Assembly: GCA_963714375.1 (NCBI GenBank)
Contig: CAVQOG010000006.1
Coordinates: 248,001-312,000 of the forward strand
DNA: 64,000 nucleotides
Direction of reading: 5' to 3'
Origin: UBA5794 sp963714375
Lineage (GTDB): Bacteria > Actinomycetota > Acidimicrobiia > Spongiisociales > UBA5794
Positions 1-7,290 of this stretch are shown piece after piece. A model generated the notes under the pieces. That model was not told the origin of the DNA. It searched no databases and saw only the letters and a program-made list of their open reading frames with translations. Both the position numbers and the translations under genes were made by a program. Positions within the stretch are counted from its first letter, which is position 1. The number at the start of each line of letters is the position of its first letter.

Positions 1-1
1 A

Positions 2-352
2 TTCCGGGATGAGTTCAAGCCTGCAGTCCAGGCGTGGTTGGCAACCGATCCGCTGAACAACATCGACGCTCCGCCATCCCCATTTGCGATGTCGGAATAC
101 GTCGTTGCTGAACGTCTCGAGGCAGATCAGCTCCGCGTTGCTGCCGACAAGAGCGCGCTTGCGGCACGCGAATCGAACCAGAACGGCGACAACTACGTCC
201 TCACGATGGTTCTCTTTGCATCCGTGATGTTCTTTGCCGGCGTGAGCTCAAAGATCTATAAACCCCGCAACCGCATGATCATCGTCGGTATCGGCATGAT
301 CATGCTGGTCACAGGAATCGTGATCGACCTCAGCCTCCCAATCCTCGTCTAG
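2..352 (+). CDS. C-terminal part of a membrane protein, cut by the window edge
   Basis: The reading frame is open from base 2, so this is the C-terminal end of a longer protein whose start lies outside the window. A TTG at 38 could be called as a start, but the residues before it (FRDEFKPAVQAW) continue naturally into the rest. The visible part has a soluble segment with an Ala- and Glu-rich stretch, then two hydrophobic segments: VLTMVLFASVMFFAGVS, and a last one ending at the C-terminus, separated by a short basic loop (KIYKPRNR). It resembles small two-helix hypothetical membrane proteins of actinobacteria. No function can be assigned. It converges on the DAHP synthase gene. Confidence 0.7.
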   Translation, partial: FRDEFKPAVQAWLATDPLNNIDAPPSPFAMSEYVVAERLEADQLRVAADKSALAARESNQNGDNYVLTMVLFASVMFFAGVSSKIYKPRNRMIIVGIGMIMLVTGIVIDLSLPILV

Positions 353-365
353 TCCGGGCCATTGC

Positions 366-1736
366 CTAGAGACGGGATGATCCAGGCTCGACTCCCCGGG
401 ATGCTCTGAGCTGGTCGGCGATGATGAAAGCGAACTCGAGGCTCTGACTGGCATTGAGACGTGGATCGCAGTGGGTGTGATACCGATCGGCGAGGTTCGA
501 TTCCTGAATCTTCATCGCTCCACCGGTACATTCGGTGACGTTCTGACCGGTCATCTCAAAATGGACACCACCAGCGTGGGTCCCGCTCGCACGGTGGATA
601 TCGAAGAACTGTTCGACCTCTGACACGATCCGTTCAAATGGGCGGGTCTTGTATCCGTTGGCCGACACCATCGTGTTGCCGTGCATCGGATCGACAGACC
701 ACACCACTTCCATGCCTTCCCTTGTCACGGCATCGATGAGACCCGGCAGGTGATCCCCGACGCCGTCTGCTCCGTGACGGGTGATGAGGGTGAGTCGTCC
801 AGGATCGTTCTCCGGATCGAGAACCGAAATCAGTCGGACGAGCTCGTCAGGCGTGAGCGACGGACCACACTTGAGGCCGATGGGGTTCTCGACTCCGCGG
901 AGCAACTCCACATGAGCACCATCGAGCTGACGAGTACGGTCACCGATCCAAAGCATGTGTGCCGAGCATGCGTAGTAGTCCCCAGTCATGGAATCCACGC
1001 GGGTGAGAGCCTGCTCATAGCCAGGAAGAAGCGCTTCATGGCTCGTGTAGAAGTCTGTCTCGCGGAGTTGAGGAACCGTGTCGGATGTGAGTCCGATGGC
1101 CCGCATGAAGGCAAGTGACTCATCGAGTTCCGACGCGAGCTGTTCGTACCGCTCAGACTGGTCCGTGTCCTTGACAAACTCGAGATTCCATCGGTGGACT
1201 TGTTCGAGATTGGCCATTCCTCCCTGTGCGAATGCGCGCAGGAGATTCAGCGTCAAAGCCGACTGGTGATAGGCCCTGATGAGTCGGTCCGGGTCAGGAA
1301 TCCTGGAATCAGCGTCAAAGGCGATCCCGTTGATGTTGTCGCCTCGATAGCTTGGAAGCGACACGTCGCCTTGTGTTTCGAGGTCATCGGATCGTGGTTT
1401 TGCAAACTGGCCTGCCAGTCGTCCAACCTTCACAACGGGGAGGGACGCACCGTAGGTGAGTACGACCGACATCTGGAGCATGACCTTGAAGGTGTCCCGG
1501 ATCACATCGACGTGGAACTCGGCGAATGATTCGGCGCAGTCACCACCCTGAAGCAGGAAGGCCTCACCACGGGCAACCTTCCTCAACTGTTCACGCAGGC
1601 TGCGAGCCTCTCCGGCGAAAACGAGCGGTGGTGACGATGCGATGTCCTTCTCAACGCTGGCGAGCGCGTCAAGATCCGGGTAGTTCGGCTGTTGAAGCGC
1701 CGTCTTGGTGCGCCAGCTATCGGGCGTCCATGTCAT
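366..1736 (-). CDS. aroG: Class II 3-deoxy-7-phosphoheptulonate (DAHP) synthase
   Basis: Condenses phosphoenolpyruvate with erythrose 4-phosphate, the first step of the shikimate pathway, in the cytoplasm. The 456 residues match the class II (plant/mycobacterial) type: MTWTPDSWRTK at the start, LLQGGDCAESF near residue 75, then WIGDRTRQLDGAHVELLRG, GLKCGPS, DPMHGNT and the metal-binding TGQNVTECTGG near the end. The frame stays open to an ATG at 1820, but the family's usual N-terminus begins at the ATG at 1736, so that start is chosen. No clear Shine-Dalgarno is seen before either start. No aromatic leader peptide was recognised upstream. Allosteric behaviour cannot be read from the sequence. 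Confidence 0.95.
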   Translation of the reverse strand: MTWTPDSWRTKTALQQPNYPDLDALASVEKDIASSPPLVFAGEARSLREQLRKVARGEAFLLQGGDCAESFAEFHVDVIRDTFKVMLQMSVVLTYGASLPVVKVGRLAGQFAKPRSDDLETQGDVSLPSYRGDNINGIAFDADSRIPDPDRLIRAYHQSALTLNLLRAFAQGGMANLEQVHRWNLEFVKDTDQSERYEQLASELDESLAFMRAIGLTSDTVPQLRETDFYTSHEALLPGYEQALTRVDSMTGDYYACSAHMLWIGDRTRQLDGAHVELLRGVENPIGLKCGPSLTPDELVRLISVLDPENDPGRLTLITRHGADGVGDHLPGLIDAVTREGMEVVWSVDPMHGNTMVSANGYKTRPFERIVSEVEQFFDIHRASGTHAGGVHFEMTGQNVTECTGGAMKIQESNLADRYHTHCDPRLNASQSLEFAFIIADQLRASRGVEPGSSRL

Positions 1737-1838
1737 GATTTTGAGCCCAGGCGTCGATTCCGAGCGACATGTGCTGTCGGCTCTGTCGCAGGATGGTAAC
1801 CAATCAACGGTGTTGGTCAATCCGCGGGACTTGTTCGA

Positions 1839-1931
1839 CTAGTACAAGAACATGCCCGTCACGACTGACGCGATCAGAAAGGCACCCACAACAACCACGG
1901 CGATCCGGACAATCAATGAGGGTCTTGCCAT
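1839..1931 (-). CDS. Possible 30-residue single-helix membrane peptide
   Basis: A 30-codon frame begins 3 bases after the stop of the DUF4190-like gene. It encodes MARPSLIVRI followed by a long run of Val, Ala, Ile and Gly, then ends in a short aromatic tail, so it would form one transmembrane helix with a basic N-terminus. The ATG and position suggest translational coupling with the gene before it. No good ribosome-binding site is visible and the frame is short, so it could be chance. The same-strand membrane neighbour and the clean amphipathic layout are the only support. Confidence 0.3.
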   Translation of the reverse strand: MARPSLIVRIAVVVVGAFLIASVVTGMFLY

Positions 1932-1934
1932 CGA

Positions 1935-2210
1935 TCAACCGGCCGACGAGGCAAGCGCTATGACCACGATGGTCAGCACCACGAGCCCCGCAATGAGGAG
2001 CCAGGTCCCGACGATCCCAAGGATGCGTCCAATGCGCGCATTGGATTCGCCCTCCGGCGAGCGTCGCCCTGCGCCAATCGCTTCGAGTTCTCGGTTACCC
2101 ATGTACCACGCAACGGGTGAGAGCACATTTACGAAGAACCCAACGATGCCAAGCACGAGGATCAGGTTCCCGTTTGAAGCCTCCTCATACTGTGTTCGTT
2201 CCTGGTCCAT
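1935..2210 (-). CDS. DUF4190-like small membrane protein
   Basis: A 91-residue protein with a polar N-terminus (MDQERTQYEEASNGN), a first helix around residues 15-36, a charged loop with GNRELEAIGAGRRSPEGESNARIGRI, and a second helix near the C-terminus. The Gly-Asn-Arg-Glu-Leu motif after helix 1 and the Gly-x-x-Leu-Gly-Ile-Val pattern fit the DUF4190 family of small actinobacterial membrane proteins. Its role is unknown. It starts 12 bases after the pyrophosphatase stop, so the two are probably cotranscribed. Confidence 0.7.
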   Translation of the reverse strand: MDQERTQYEEASNGNLILVLGIVGFFVNVLSPVAWYMGNRELEAIGAGRRSPEGESNARIGRILGIVGTWLLIAGLVVLTIVVIALASSAG

Positions 2211-2222
2211 ATCGTTTGTCTC

Positions 2223-2840
2223 CTATTGCTGAAGGTCGGCAATCTCATTCTTGTAGTCAGCGATGGCCGCCTCTACAACCGTGTATGCATGCTCGCGCCC
2301 GTAGCGTTCTTCGATCGCAACAGGGTGGTCTCGACCAGGGACAAGCTTGTAGGTGAGGAAGTAATGCTCGAGCCGATCAATCATCTGGGTCGGTAGATCC
2401 GTGAGGTTCTCAGCCCTTGCGAAAATTTCGTCGTTGGCAAGTACAGCAACAATCTTGTCGTCAGCCTCTCCCCCATCGATCATGCGCAAACCACCAACCA
2501 CCTTGGCGGGAAGCACGATGTCTGCACGGTCGATGGGTCGCTCCGAGAACACACAGATATCAAGTGGATCGCCGTCTGCAACGTCGGTCTCGGGACTGAG
2601 TGCCGCCACCTGTGTGCCACAGTATGTCTGCGGGATCAACCCGTACAGCGTCGGCGGAGAACTGCTGGTTTGCTGCGGTCGATCGACTTTCAACAGACCA
2701 CTCGCCTTGTCAAGTTCGTACTTCACGACATCGCGTGGTGTGATCTCGATATATGCAGTGACGAGTTGCGGCGGATTGGGACCGGGGCTCACGCCATGCC
2801 ACGGGTGTGCCCGTGCGTTGGGAAGAATCCGATTGCTCAC
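2223..2840 (-). CDS. ppa: Inorganic pyrophosphatase (class I)
   Basis: Hydrolyses pyrophosphate to two phosphates and so pulls biosynthetic reactions forward in the cytoplasm. The family signature DGDPLDICV, with its metal-binding aspartates, lies near residue 88, and the second acidic cluster DDKIVAV near 127. The Lys and Arg residues that bind phosphate (KYELDK, KVDRPQ) are present. At 205 residues it is longer than the E. coli enzyme (176), because of an N-terminal extension with HPWHGVSPG that also occurs in other phyla. It leads a small operon with the DUF4190-like gene and is divergent from the SHOCT protein gene at 3033. Confidence 0.93.
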   Translation of the reverse strand: MSNRILPNARAHPWHGVSPGPNPPQLVTAYIEITPRDVVKYELDKASGLLKVDRPQQTSSSPPTLYGLIPQTYCGTQVAALSPETDVADGDPLDICVFSERPIDRADIVLPAKVVGGLRMIDGGEADDKIVAVLANDEIFARAENLTDLPTQMIDRLEHYFLTYKLVPGRDHPVAIEERYGREHAYTVVEAAIADYKNEIADLQQ

Positions 2841-3032
2841 ACTCCGTACTCAAGCACACCAACCCACCAAGGACAACGTTCGCGATCGCCACGCCGGGCC
2901 GTTTTCATCCCTCCCTGCTATCCAACGGAGCGCATCGGCGTACAAACACTGCTCACCGACACACGGGGCGTGGTGGTACAGTCCGCTTGAGAGGGATCTC
3001 TATCTGGTTCCGCGACAACTGAGGAAGTCAAC

Positions 3033-3473
3033 ATGCCACGCAGAGGCGGAGGAGCAGTAGGACGCGGAAGACCGATGGCCCGTGCGCGCCGGACACGACG
3101 ACGGAGAGTCCGTCGCAGGGTTCTCCTCGTCGGAGGCTTTGTGGCTTTCGGCGCACACAAGATGTCCCAGCAGGATGCGAAGCGCATCGAGGAGCATACG
3201 GGCGTCAATCCCGAGGAACTCGAAGACGATGAACTCGAACAGGCAATGGCCGAACTCAACATCGAGTCGCAGCCGGTCACGCAGGAAGACCTCGACCAGG
3301 CGGCCGGTGGAGAAGCAACAGCCGATACCGCAGCGGCAGCTCCGGGCCCAGCACCTGCTCCGGCCGACGACTACGTGGCCGAGCTGGAGAAGCTGGCCTC
3401 TCTCCGCGATTCAGGCATCCTCACGGACGCCGAGTTCGATGCCAAGAAGAAACAGATTCTGGGTCTCAGCTGA
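3033..3473 (+). CDS. SHOCT-domain protein with a basic membrane-proximal N-terminus
   Basis: A 146-residue protein of unknown function. Residues 1-27 are rich in Arg and Gly. A weakly hydrophobic stretch (VLLVGGFVAFGA) follows, then an acidic region (EELEDDELEQAMAEL), an Ala/Pro linker and a C-terminal SHOCT domain: YVAELEKLASLRDSGILTDAEFDAKKKQIL. SHOCT is a short helical oligomerisation or binding module often found at the end of actinobacterial proteins. An ATG with GAGGAAGTCAAC before it supports the start. It converges on the DsrE gene with an 18-base gap. Confidence 0.75.
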   Translation: MPRRGGGAVGRGRPMARARRTRRRRVRRRVLLVGGFVAFGAHKMSQQDAKRIEEHTGVNPEELEDDELEQAMAELNIESQPVTQEDLDQAAGGEATADTAAAAPGPAPAPADDYVAELEKLASLRDSGILTDAEFDAKKKQILGLS

Positions 3474-3491
3474 TTCCTCGATCGAGCATTA

Positions 3492-4004
3492 TCAGATGAA
3501 CAGTTGGACATCCGCAGAGGCCGCGTAGTCCAGAAAGGCAGCAGCACCGGCGATCTCGCATCCTTTGATCAGGTCATCCTCGGCAACATTCATCACGCCC
3601 ATTGTCGTTGCGCAGGCGAAGAACGTGACACCGAGATCCTGTGTCATGTTGATGAATTCGGGGATCGTCGGCATTCCGGCCTTGTCCATCCACTTTTTCA
3701 TGGTCTTGGTCGCCATCGCAGTGGCTCCGGGGATTGCCCCGACGATGTTCGGTACCTGGATGGGGCCAGCGGGATTCGCAAGTGACGCAACCTTGAGGCT
3801 CTCGAAGCGATCCTTGTGGAGGATGTCGAGACCGTAGAAGGTGAAGTAGATGCCAACGTCCCATCCGAGACTGACCGCCGTGAGTGCGAGAATCAGTGGT
3901 GGATAGGCCTGATCGAGTGTTCCCTTGGATGCAACAAGCGCCAAACGTCTGGGTCTCTCCTCGATCCCACGCGCGTCGGCTTCTGGTTCGGATGCCACCG
4001 TCAC
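3492..4004 (-). CDS. DsrE/DsrF/DrsH-like protein
   Basis: A 170-residue DsrE-fold protein, probably a sulfur carrier or peroxiredoxin-like partner in cytoplasmic sulfur relay. The N-terminal LALVASKGTLDQAYPPLILALTAVSLGWDVGIYFTFYG is the characteristic first strand-helix, and the C-terminal half has VTFFACATTMGVMNV, holding a single conserved-looking Cys. The gene begins with GTG inside the tusA stop (GTGA overlap), so translation is coupled to tusA. TusA and DsrE proteins commonly act together in persulfide transfer. The exact acceptor is unknown. Confidence 0.85.
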   Translation of the reverse strand: MTVASEPEADARGIEERPRRLALVASKGTLDQAYPPLILALTAVSLGWDVGIYFTFYGLDILHKDRFESLKVASLANPAGPIQVPNIVGAIPGATAMATKTMKKWMDKAGMPTIPEFINMTQDLGVTFFACATTMGVMNVAEDDLIKGCEIAGAAAFLDYAASADVQLFI

Positions 4005-4261
4005 GAGCCACTTCCCTTCTCGATCAGGAAGACCTGAGACGTTCCCCGGTCATCAACGTCAAGGAGGAGATCCCCTCGTTGGCGGACAAATGCCGGGATG
4101 TCCGCAAGTGAACCCGGGTCCGTGCAGACCACCTTGAGAACATCGCCCTGCTGGATGCTCTTGAGAGCCAGGCCGGCCTTGTAGACAGGAAGCGGGCACA
4201 GCATGCCAGACGTGTCGAGTGTTTCCGTAGGTTCTCGTCGGACCGTGTCATCCTGTGTCAT
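4001..4261 (-). CDS. tusA: TusA-like sulfurtransferase (sulfur carrier)
   Basis: An 86-residue SirA/TusA-fold protein that carries sulfur as a persulfide. The signature LDTSGMLCPLPVYKAGLAL holds the active Cys in the CPxP motif, followed by GDVLKVVCTDPGSLADIPAF. The frame is open for 37 codons upstream, but that part overlaps the 3' end of cysK and is not family-like. The ATG at 4261, with GAGGA about 10 bases upstream, is preferred. It lies between cysK and the DsrE gene on the same strand, which points to one operon for cysteine-derived or reduced-sulfur transfer. Confidence 0.88.
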   Translation of the reverse strand: MTQDDTVRREPTETLDTSGMLCPLPVYKAGLALKSIQQGDVLKVVCTDPGSLADIPAFVRQRGDLLLDVDDRGTSQVFLIEKGSGS

Positions 4262-4295
4262 CGTTTCAATATCCTCTTCGTATGGGTGTTCTTCG

Positions 4296-5282
4296 TCACG
4301 AGGGCTGCCCCTGGCTGCCGAGCCTGTCGGTGAAATAGGACGTGTACTTCGTGCTTGCATCTGGGGAAACACCGACGATCAGCCCGTCTTCGAGACCGTC
4401 GTATTGATCGATGGCGTGGGCGATGGCTCCGGTTGACAAACCCACCATGAGGCCGTCGCGACGATGGAGGCGCAGCGTCATCGCATACGCTTCGTCGTCG
4501 TGGACCTTGACGACGTCGTCGATGACGCTCCGATCGAGGTTTCCTGGTTCGTTGGCTTCTGCAAAGCTCTTGAGTCCGGGAAGACGATGTCCCGCGTACG
4601 GTTCGATGGCGACGACTCGCACGTCAGGGTTCTGCTCCTTGAGATAACGCCCCGTTCCTGTGAGGGTTCCGCATGTTCCGAAACCAGCGAAGAATGCTGA
4701 GATCTGACCCTCCGTCTGATTCCAGATCTCGGGGCCGGTGGTCTCGAAATGAGCTCTGACGTTCTCAGGATTCTCGTACTGGTCGGCCATGACGTAGCGG
4801 TTGCCACCTTCGGATGCGGCGAGGGACCGGGCGAGGGCGATCGCCCCGTCCTTGGGATGATCGATAGGACAGAGTTCGTCAGGGGTCTCCCACACCTCGG
4901 CACCGAGCATGCGAAGGATTGTTTTCGTCTCCTCGGGAACGCCGTCAGGAATCGTGATCGTGACCTTTGTGTCATTGATCGCACCCATCGCTGCGAGGGC
5001 GATGGCCGTGTTCCCAGACGAAGCCTCAACGAGTTCCCGACCATCAAGGGCACCGCTTTCGATCATCCCCCGCACCAGATAGGCCGCTGCACGGTCCTTG
5101 ATGGAACCGAACGGATTCATCCATTCGAGCTTGAGATAGACGTTGTCCACCCGGAGCGAATTGCGTACACGAACAAGGGGTGTCGGGTTGTTCACATCAG
5201 GGAGAAGATCACGGATGTCCTCGAACCGACGGACGGCACGGTCCGACACCGGAAGAGATGTGGGTTCGACGATTGCAGTCAT
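4296..5282 (-). CDS. cysK: PLP-dependent cysteine synthase family enzyme (CysK/CysM/OPSS type)
   Basis: A 328-residue fold-type II PLP enzyme that makes cysteine from an activated serine and a sulfur donor. The PLP lysine is in NPFGSIKDRAA (near residue 62), the substrate loop is EASSGNTAIALAAMG, and the phosphate-binding loop is GFGTCGTLTGTG. The ending PDASTKYTSYFTDRLG recalls CysM and O-phosphoserine sulfhydrylases, so the donor might be a carrier protein rather than free sulfide (inference). AGGAGA lies 8 bases before the ATG. The transcript starts with a Cys-rich leader peptide and a terminator, so expression probably answers to cysteine supply. tusA and a dsrE gene follow. Confidence 0.92.
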   Translation of the reverse strand: MTAIVEPTSLPVSDRAVRRFEDIRDLLPDVNNPTPLVRVRNSLRVDNVYLKLEWMNPFGSIKDRAAAYLVRGMIESGALDGRELVEASSGNTAIALAAMGAINDTKVTITIPDGVPEETKTILRMLGAEVWETPDELCPIDHPKDGAIALARSLAASEGGNRYVMADQYENPENVRAHFETTGPEIWNQTEGQISAFFAGFGTCGTLTGTGRYLKEQNPDVRVVAIEPYAGHRLPGLKSFAEANEPGNLDRSVIDDVVKVHDDEAYAMTLRLHRRDGLMVGLSTGAIAHAIDQYDGLEDGLIVGVSPDASTKYTSYFTDRLGSQGQPS

Positions 5283-5316
5283 GTGACGATTCTCCTGGTG
5301 GTGTTGGCAATGCTAT

Positions 5317-5344
5317 GAAAAAAGAAAAACCCGCATCGGCGGGT
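5317..5344 (-). terminator. Intrinsic terminator between the Cys leader peptide and cysK (attenuator)
   Basis: On the minus strand the stem ACCCGC-CGAT-GCGGGT is followed directly by a T-rich run (5317-5328 on the plus strand is almost all A). It lies 40 bases after the leader peptide stop and 35 bases before the cysK ATG, so it would stop transcription before cysK. A second copy of AACCCGC just upstream (about 5350-5357) could pair with GCGGGTT instead, which would give an alternative structure. Confidence 0.85.
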
Positions 5345-5384
5345 GTGCCGTGCGGGTTGTGGGGTTTGAGTTGTCTTTCGGGAC

Positions 5385-5459
5385 TCAGTGAACCTCGACG
5401 CGCACGGCGATGTTGCAACAGCAACAGCAGGCCATCACGCAGAAGGATTGATTCATCAT
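5385..5459 (-). CDS. Cysteine-rich leader peptide for attenuation of cysK
   Basis: A 24-codon frame (23 if the second ATG is used) that starts MMNQSF, has Cys at residue 7 and then five consecutive Cys codons (TGC TGT TGC TGT TGC) at residues 11-15, and ends NIAVRVEVH. Cysteine is the scarce product of the gene downstream. A ribosome stalled on the Cys run would change folding of the following terminator. Poly-cysteine small ORFs of this kind control cysteine genes in mycobacteria (established). A -10-like TAGGCT sits 7 bases before the first ATG, so the message may be leaderless. No gene product function is expected beyond cis control. Confidence 0.82.
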   Translation of the reverse strand: MMNQSFCVMACCCCCNIAVRVEVH

Positions 5460-5466
5460 GGCGTGA

Positions 5467-5494
5467 AGCCTAGCGACGGATTCATGCGTCGAAA
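5467..5494 (-). promoter_or_regulatory. Possible promoter of the Cys leader peptide
   Basis: TAGGCT at 5467-5472 fits the TAnnnT -10 form and ends 7 bases before the first leader ATG, the spacing of leaderless actinobacterial transcripts. A weak -35 (TTTCGA, 5489-5494) lies 16 bases upstream. Confidence 0.35.
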
Positions 5495-5497
5495 CCG

Positions 5498-5535
5498 CCA
5501 AGAGCTCTGCCGGGTTTCCCTCGGAGAGCTCTCGG
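5498..5535 (-). terminator. Strong stem-loop after the RRM gene
   Basis: An 11-bp stem (CCGAGAGCTCT with AGAGCTCTTGG, one G-T pair) encloses a smaller GGG-AAA-CCC hairpin. It starts 16 bases after the RRM gene stop and ends just before the leader promoter. There is no T run, so it may act as a Rho-type or processing end rather than a full intrinsic terminator. Confidence 0.5.
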
Positions 5536-5550
5536 TGGTGTTGGCACGAA

Positions 5551-5796
5551 CTAGGTGCGTGGCTTCGCTTCGTTGACGTTGATGTTGCGGCCCTTGAGCT
5601 CGGTGCCGTCGAGATCGCGGATTGCGTCCTGTGCACGCGCTTCCGCACCAAGTTCAACAAACCCGAAACCACGGGACTGTCCGGTTTCGCGGTCATTGAT
5701 GATTGAGGCAGAATCGACGGTGCCGTACTCGGTGAAGAGATCTTTGAGATCACCTTCGGTTGCAGAGAAAGGCAGGTTGCCTACGAATATGTTCAT
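5551..5796 (-). CDS. Small RNA-binding protein with one RRM domain
   Basis: An 81-residue single RNA recognition motif. RNP2 is IFVGNL at residues 3-8 and RNP1 is RGFGFVEL near residue 43, with the Phe residues that stack on RNA. The C-terminus ends in a short tail (NVNEAKPRT). Such glycine-poor single-RRM proteins are common in cyanobacteria and some actinobacteria, where they often respond to cold (established for relatives, inferred here). The frame is open upstream to 5991, but the ATG at 5796 has AAGGA 7-8 bases before it and begins the domain. About 295 bases separate it from the divergent trans-sulfuration gene; no other gene is seen there. Confidence 0.92.
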   Translation of the reverse strand: MNIFVGNLPFSATEGDLKDLFTEYGTVDSASIINDRETGQSRGFGFVELGAEARAQDAIRDLDGTELKGRNINVNEAKPRT

Positions 5797-6092
5797 GGGT
5801 ATTCCTTTTGGAATGATGAGCGACTGTGTGTCCCTCGGAAGTGAGATGTCCGGAACCGGCCCGAGTTCACACGGTCGAAGGACAGAGAAAGAAGGGAAGG
5901 CCGCCAAAGCAGCTGATGTCAGCTTACCGACCGGAAGATGAATTCCGCTCTTTGAGGAGTGACGATGTGCCAAAGTTCCAACCGGAGTCACGATGAAGGT
6001 GTGACGGAAACGCCCTGGGATCCGCTCATCAGATCGGCGTTGGTGGTCACATCACTAGCATGAGTATTCGGCCCCAACGTGGAGGAAATCCC

Positions 6093-7273
6093 ATGCCGAC
6101 GTCAGCGCCCGACCCGTCCACCCATGGTCTCTCGACTCGCTGTGTCCATGCCGGTGAACAGCTCGACAGCCAGGGCGGCATTCATGCTCCGCTCTACAAC
6201 CATTCCACGTTCGGGTTCCCCTCCACCGCCGCCATCCTCGATGTGGTTGAGGGACGGGTTGAGGGCAACCTGTCACGCGCTATGGGCTCAATCCCACGAT
6301 CCGCTCCCTGGAGACCCGACTTGCGGATCTTGAGGGAGGTGAGGCTGCTTGGGCGTTCGCCTCCGGGATGGCCGCCGAGGCCGCCACCTTTCTCGCCCAT
6401 GCCAGCGTCGGCGACAACATCGTGTGTATCGGCGACGTCTACGGCGGTACCTTCGAACTCCTGGCCGACAACCTGCCGACACTGGGAATCACCACGAGAT
6501 TTCTGCTCGTCGACGAACTCGATCAACTGCCAGACGTGATCGACGACCGTACCCGGATCGTCTTCTTCGAGACCCCCACCAATCCAACACTCGAGGTGAT
6601 CGACATTTCCGCCGTTGCCCGGATTGCGAAGTCCGCTGGAGCGCTCACCGCGGTCGACTCGACCTTTGCGACGCCGGTCAACCAGAACCCCCTGGCGCTC
6701 GGCGCGGATCTTGTTGTCCACTCCGCCACGAAATACCTCGGCGGCCACAGCGACCTCACCGGCGGAGCAGTCATCGGTTCCGCTGAACTTCTCGAGCCGA
6801 TCTGGACCTGGCGCAAGAACCTCGGCCAGATGATCGCCCCCGAGGTCGCCTCGCTGCTCTCGCGCAGTATCCGCACCCTGGTTGTGCGGGTGCAGGCGCA
6901 GAACGCAACGGCGGAAGCGGTTGCAGCGTTCCTCGATGACCACCCCAAGGTCGTCCGCGTGAACCACCCGAGCCTGTCGAACCACCCGGGACACATCACG
7001 GCCAAGTCCCAGATGCGAGGGTATGGCGGAATGGTCAGCTTCGTCTTTGACGGCGACGCCTCGGTGGTGGTCGACCGACTCCGCATCTTCACCATCGCTG
7101 CCAGCCTCGGTGGGGTTGAAAGCCTGGTCACCCAGCCCGTCACAACTACCCATCACGGCATGACCCCCGAACAACGTGTACGGCGTGGGATCGTCGACGG
7201 GTTGGTCCGTCTTTCCATCGGCCTTGAGGACGTCGAGGATCTCATCTCCGACCTCGACTTCGCGCTCTCCTAA
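6093..7273 (+). pseudogene. Trans-sulfuration PLP enzyme (cystathionine gamma-synthase / methionine gamma-lyase family), frameshifted
   Basis: The Cys/Met metabolism PLP family is recognisable over the whole length, but in two frames. The first frame runs from the ATG at 6093 (GGAGGA 7 bases upstream) through STRCVHAGEQ and ends its homology at VEGNL. The expected RYGLNPTIRSLETRLADLEGG then continues in another frame from 6275 onward, into the PLP-lysine segment HSATKYLGGHSDLTGG and the C-terminus GLVRLSIGLEDVEDLI. One base is missing at about 6273-6274 (TC where a full codon such as TAC is expected). Everything else is intact, so it is either a very young pseudogene or a sequencing error. 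It is divergent from the RRM-cysK block and fits the sulfur amino-acid theme. Confidence 0.85.
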
Positions 7274-7290
7274 CCAACCAACGGTCTTGG

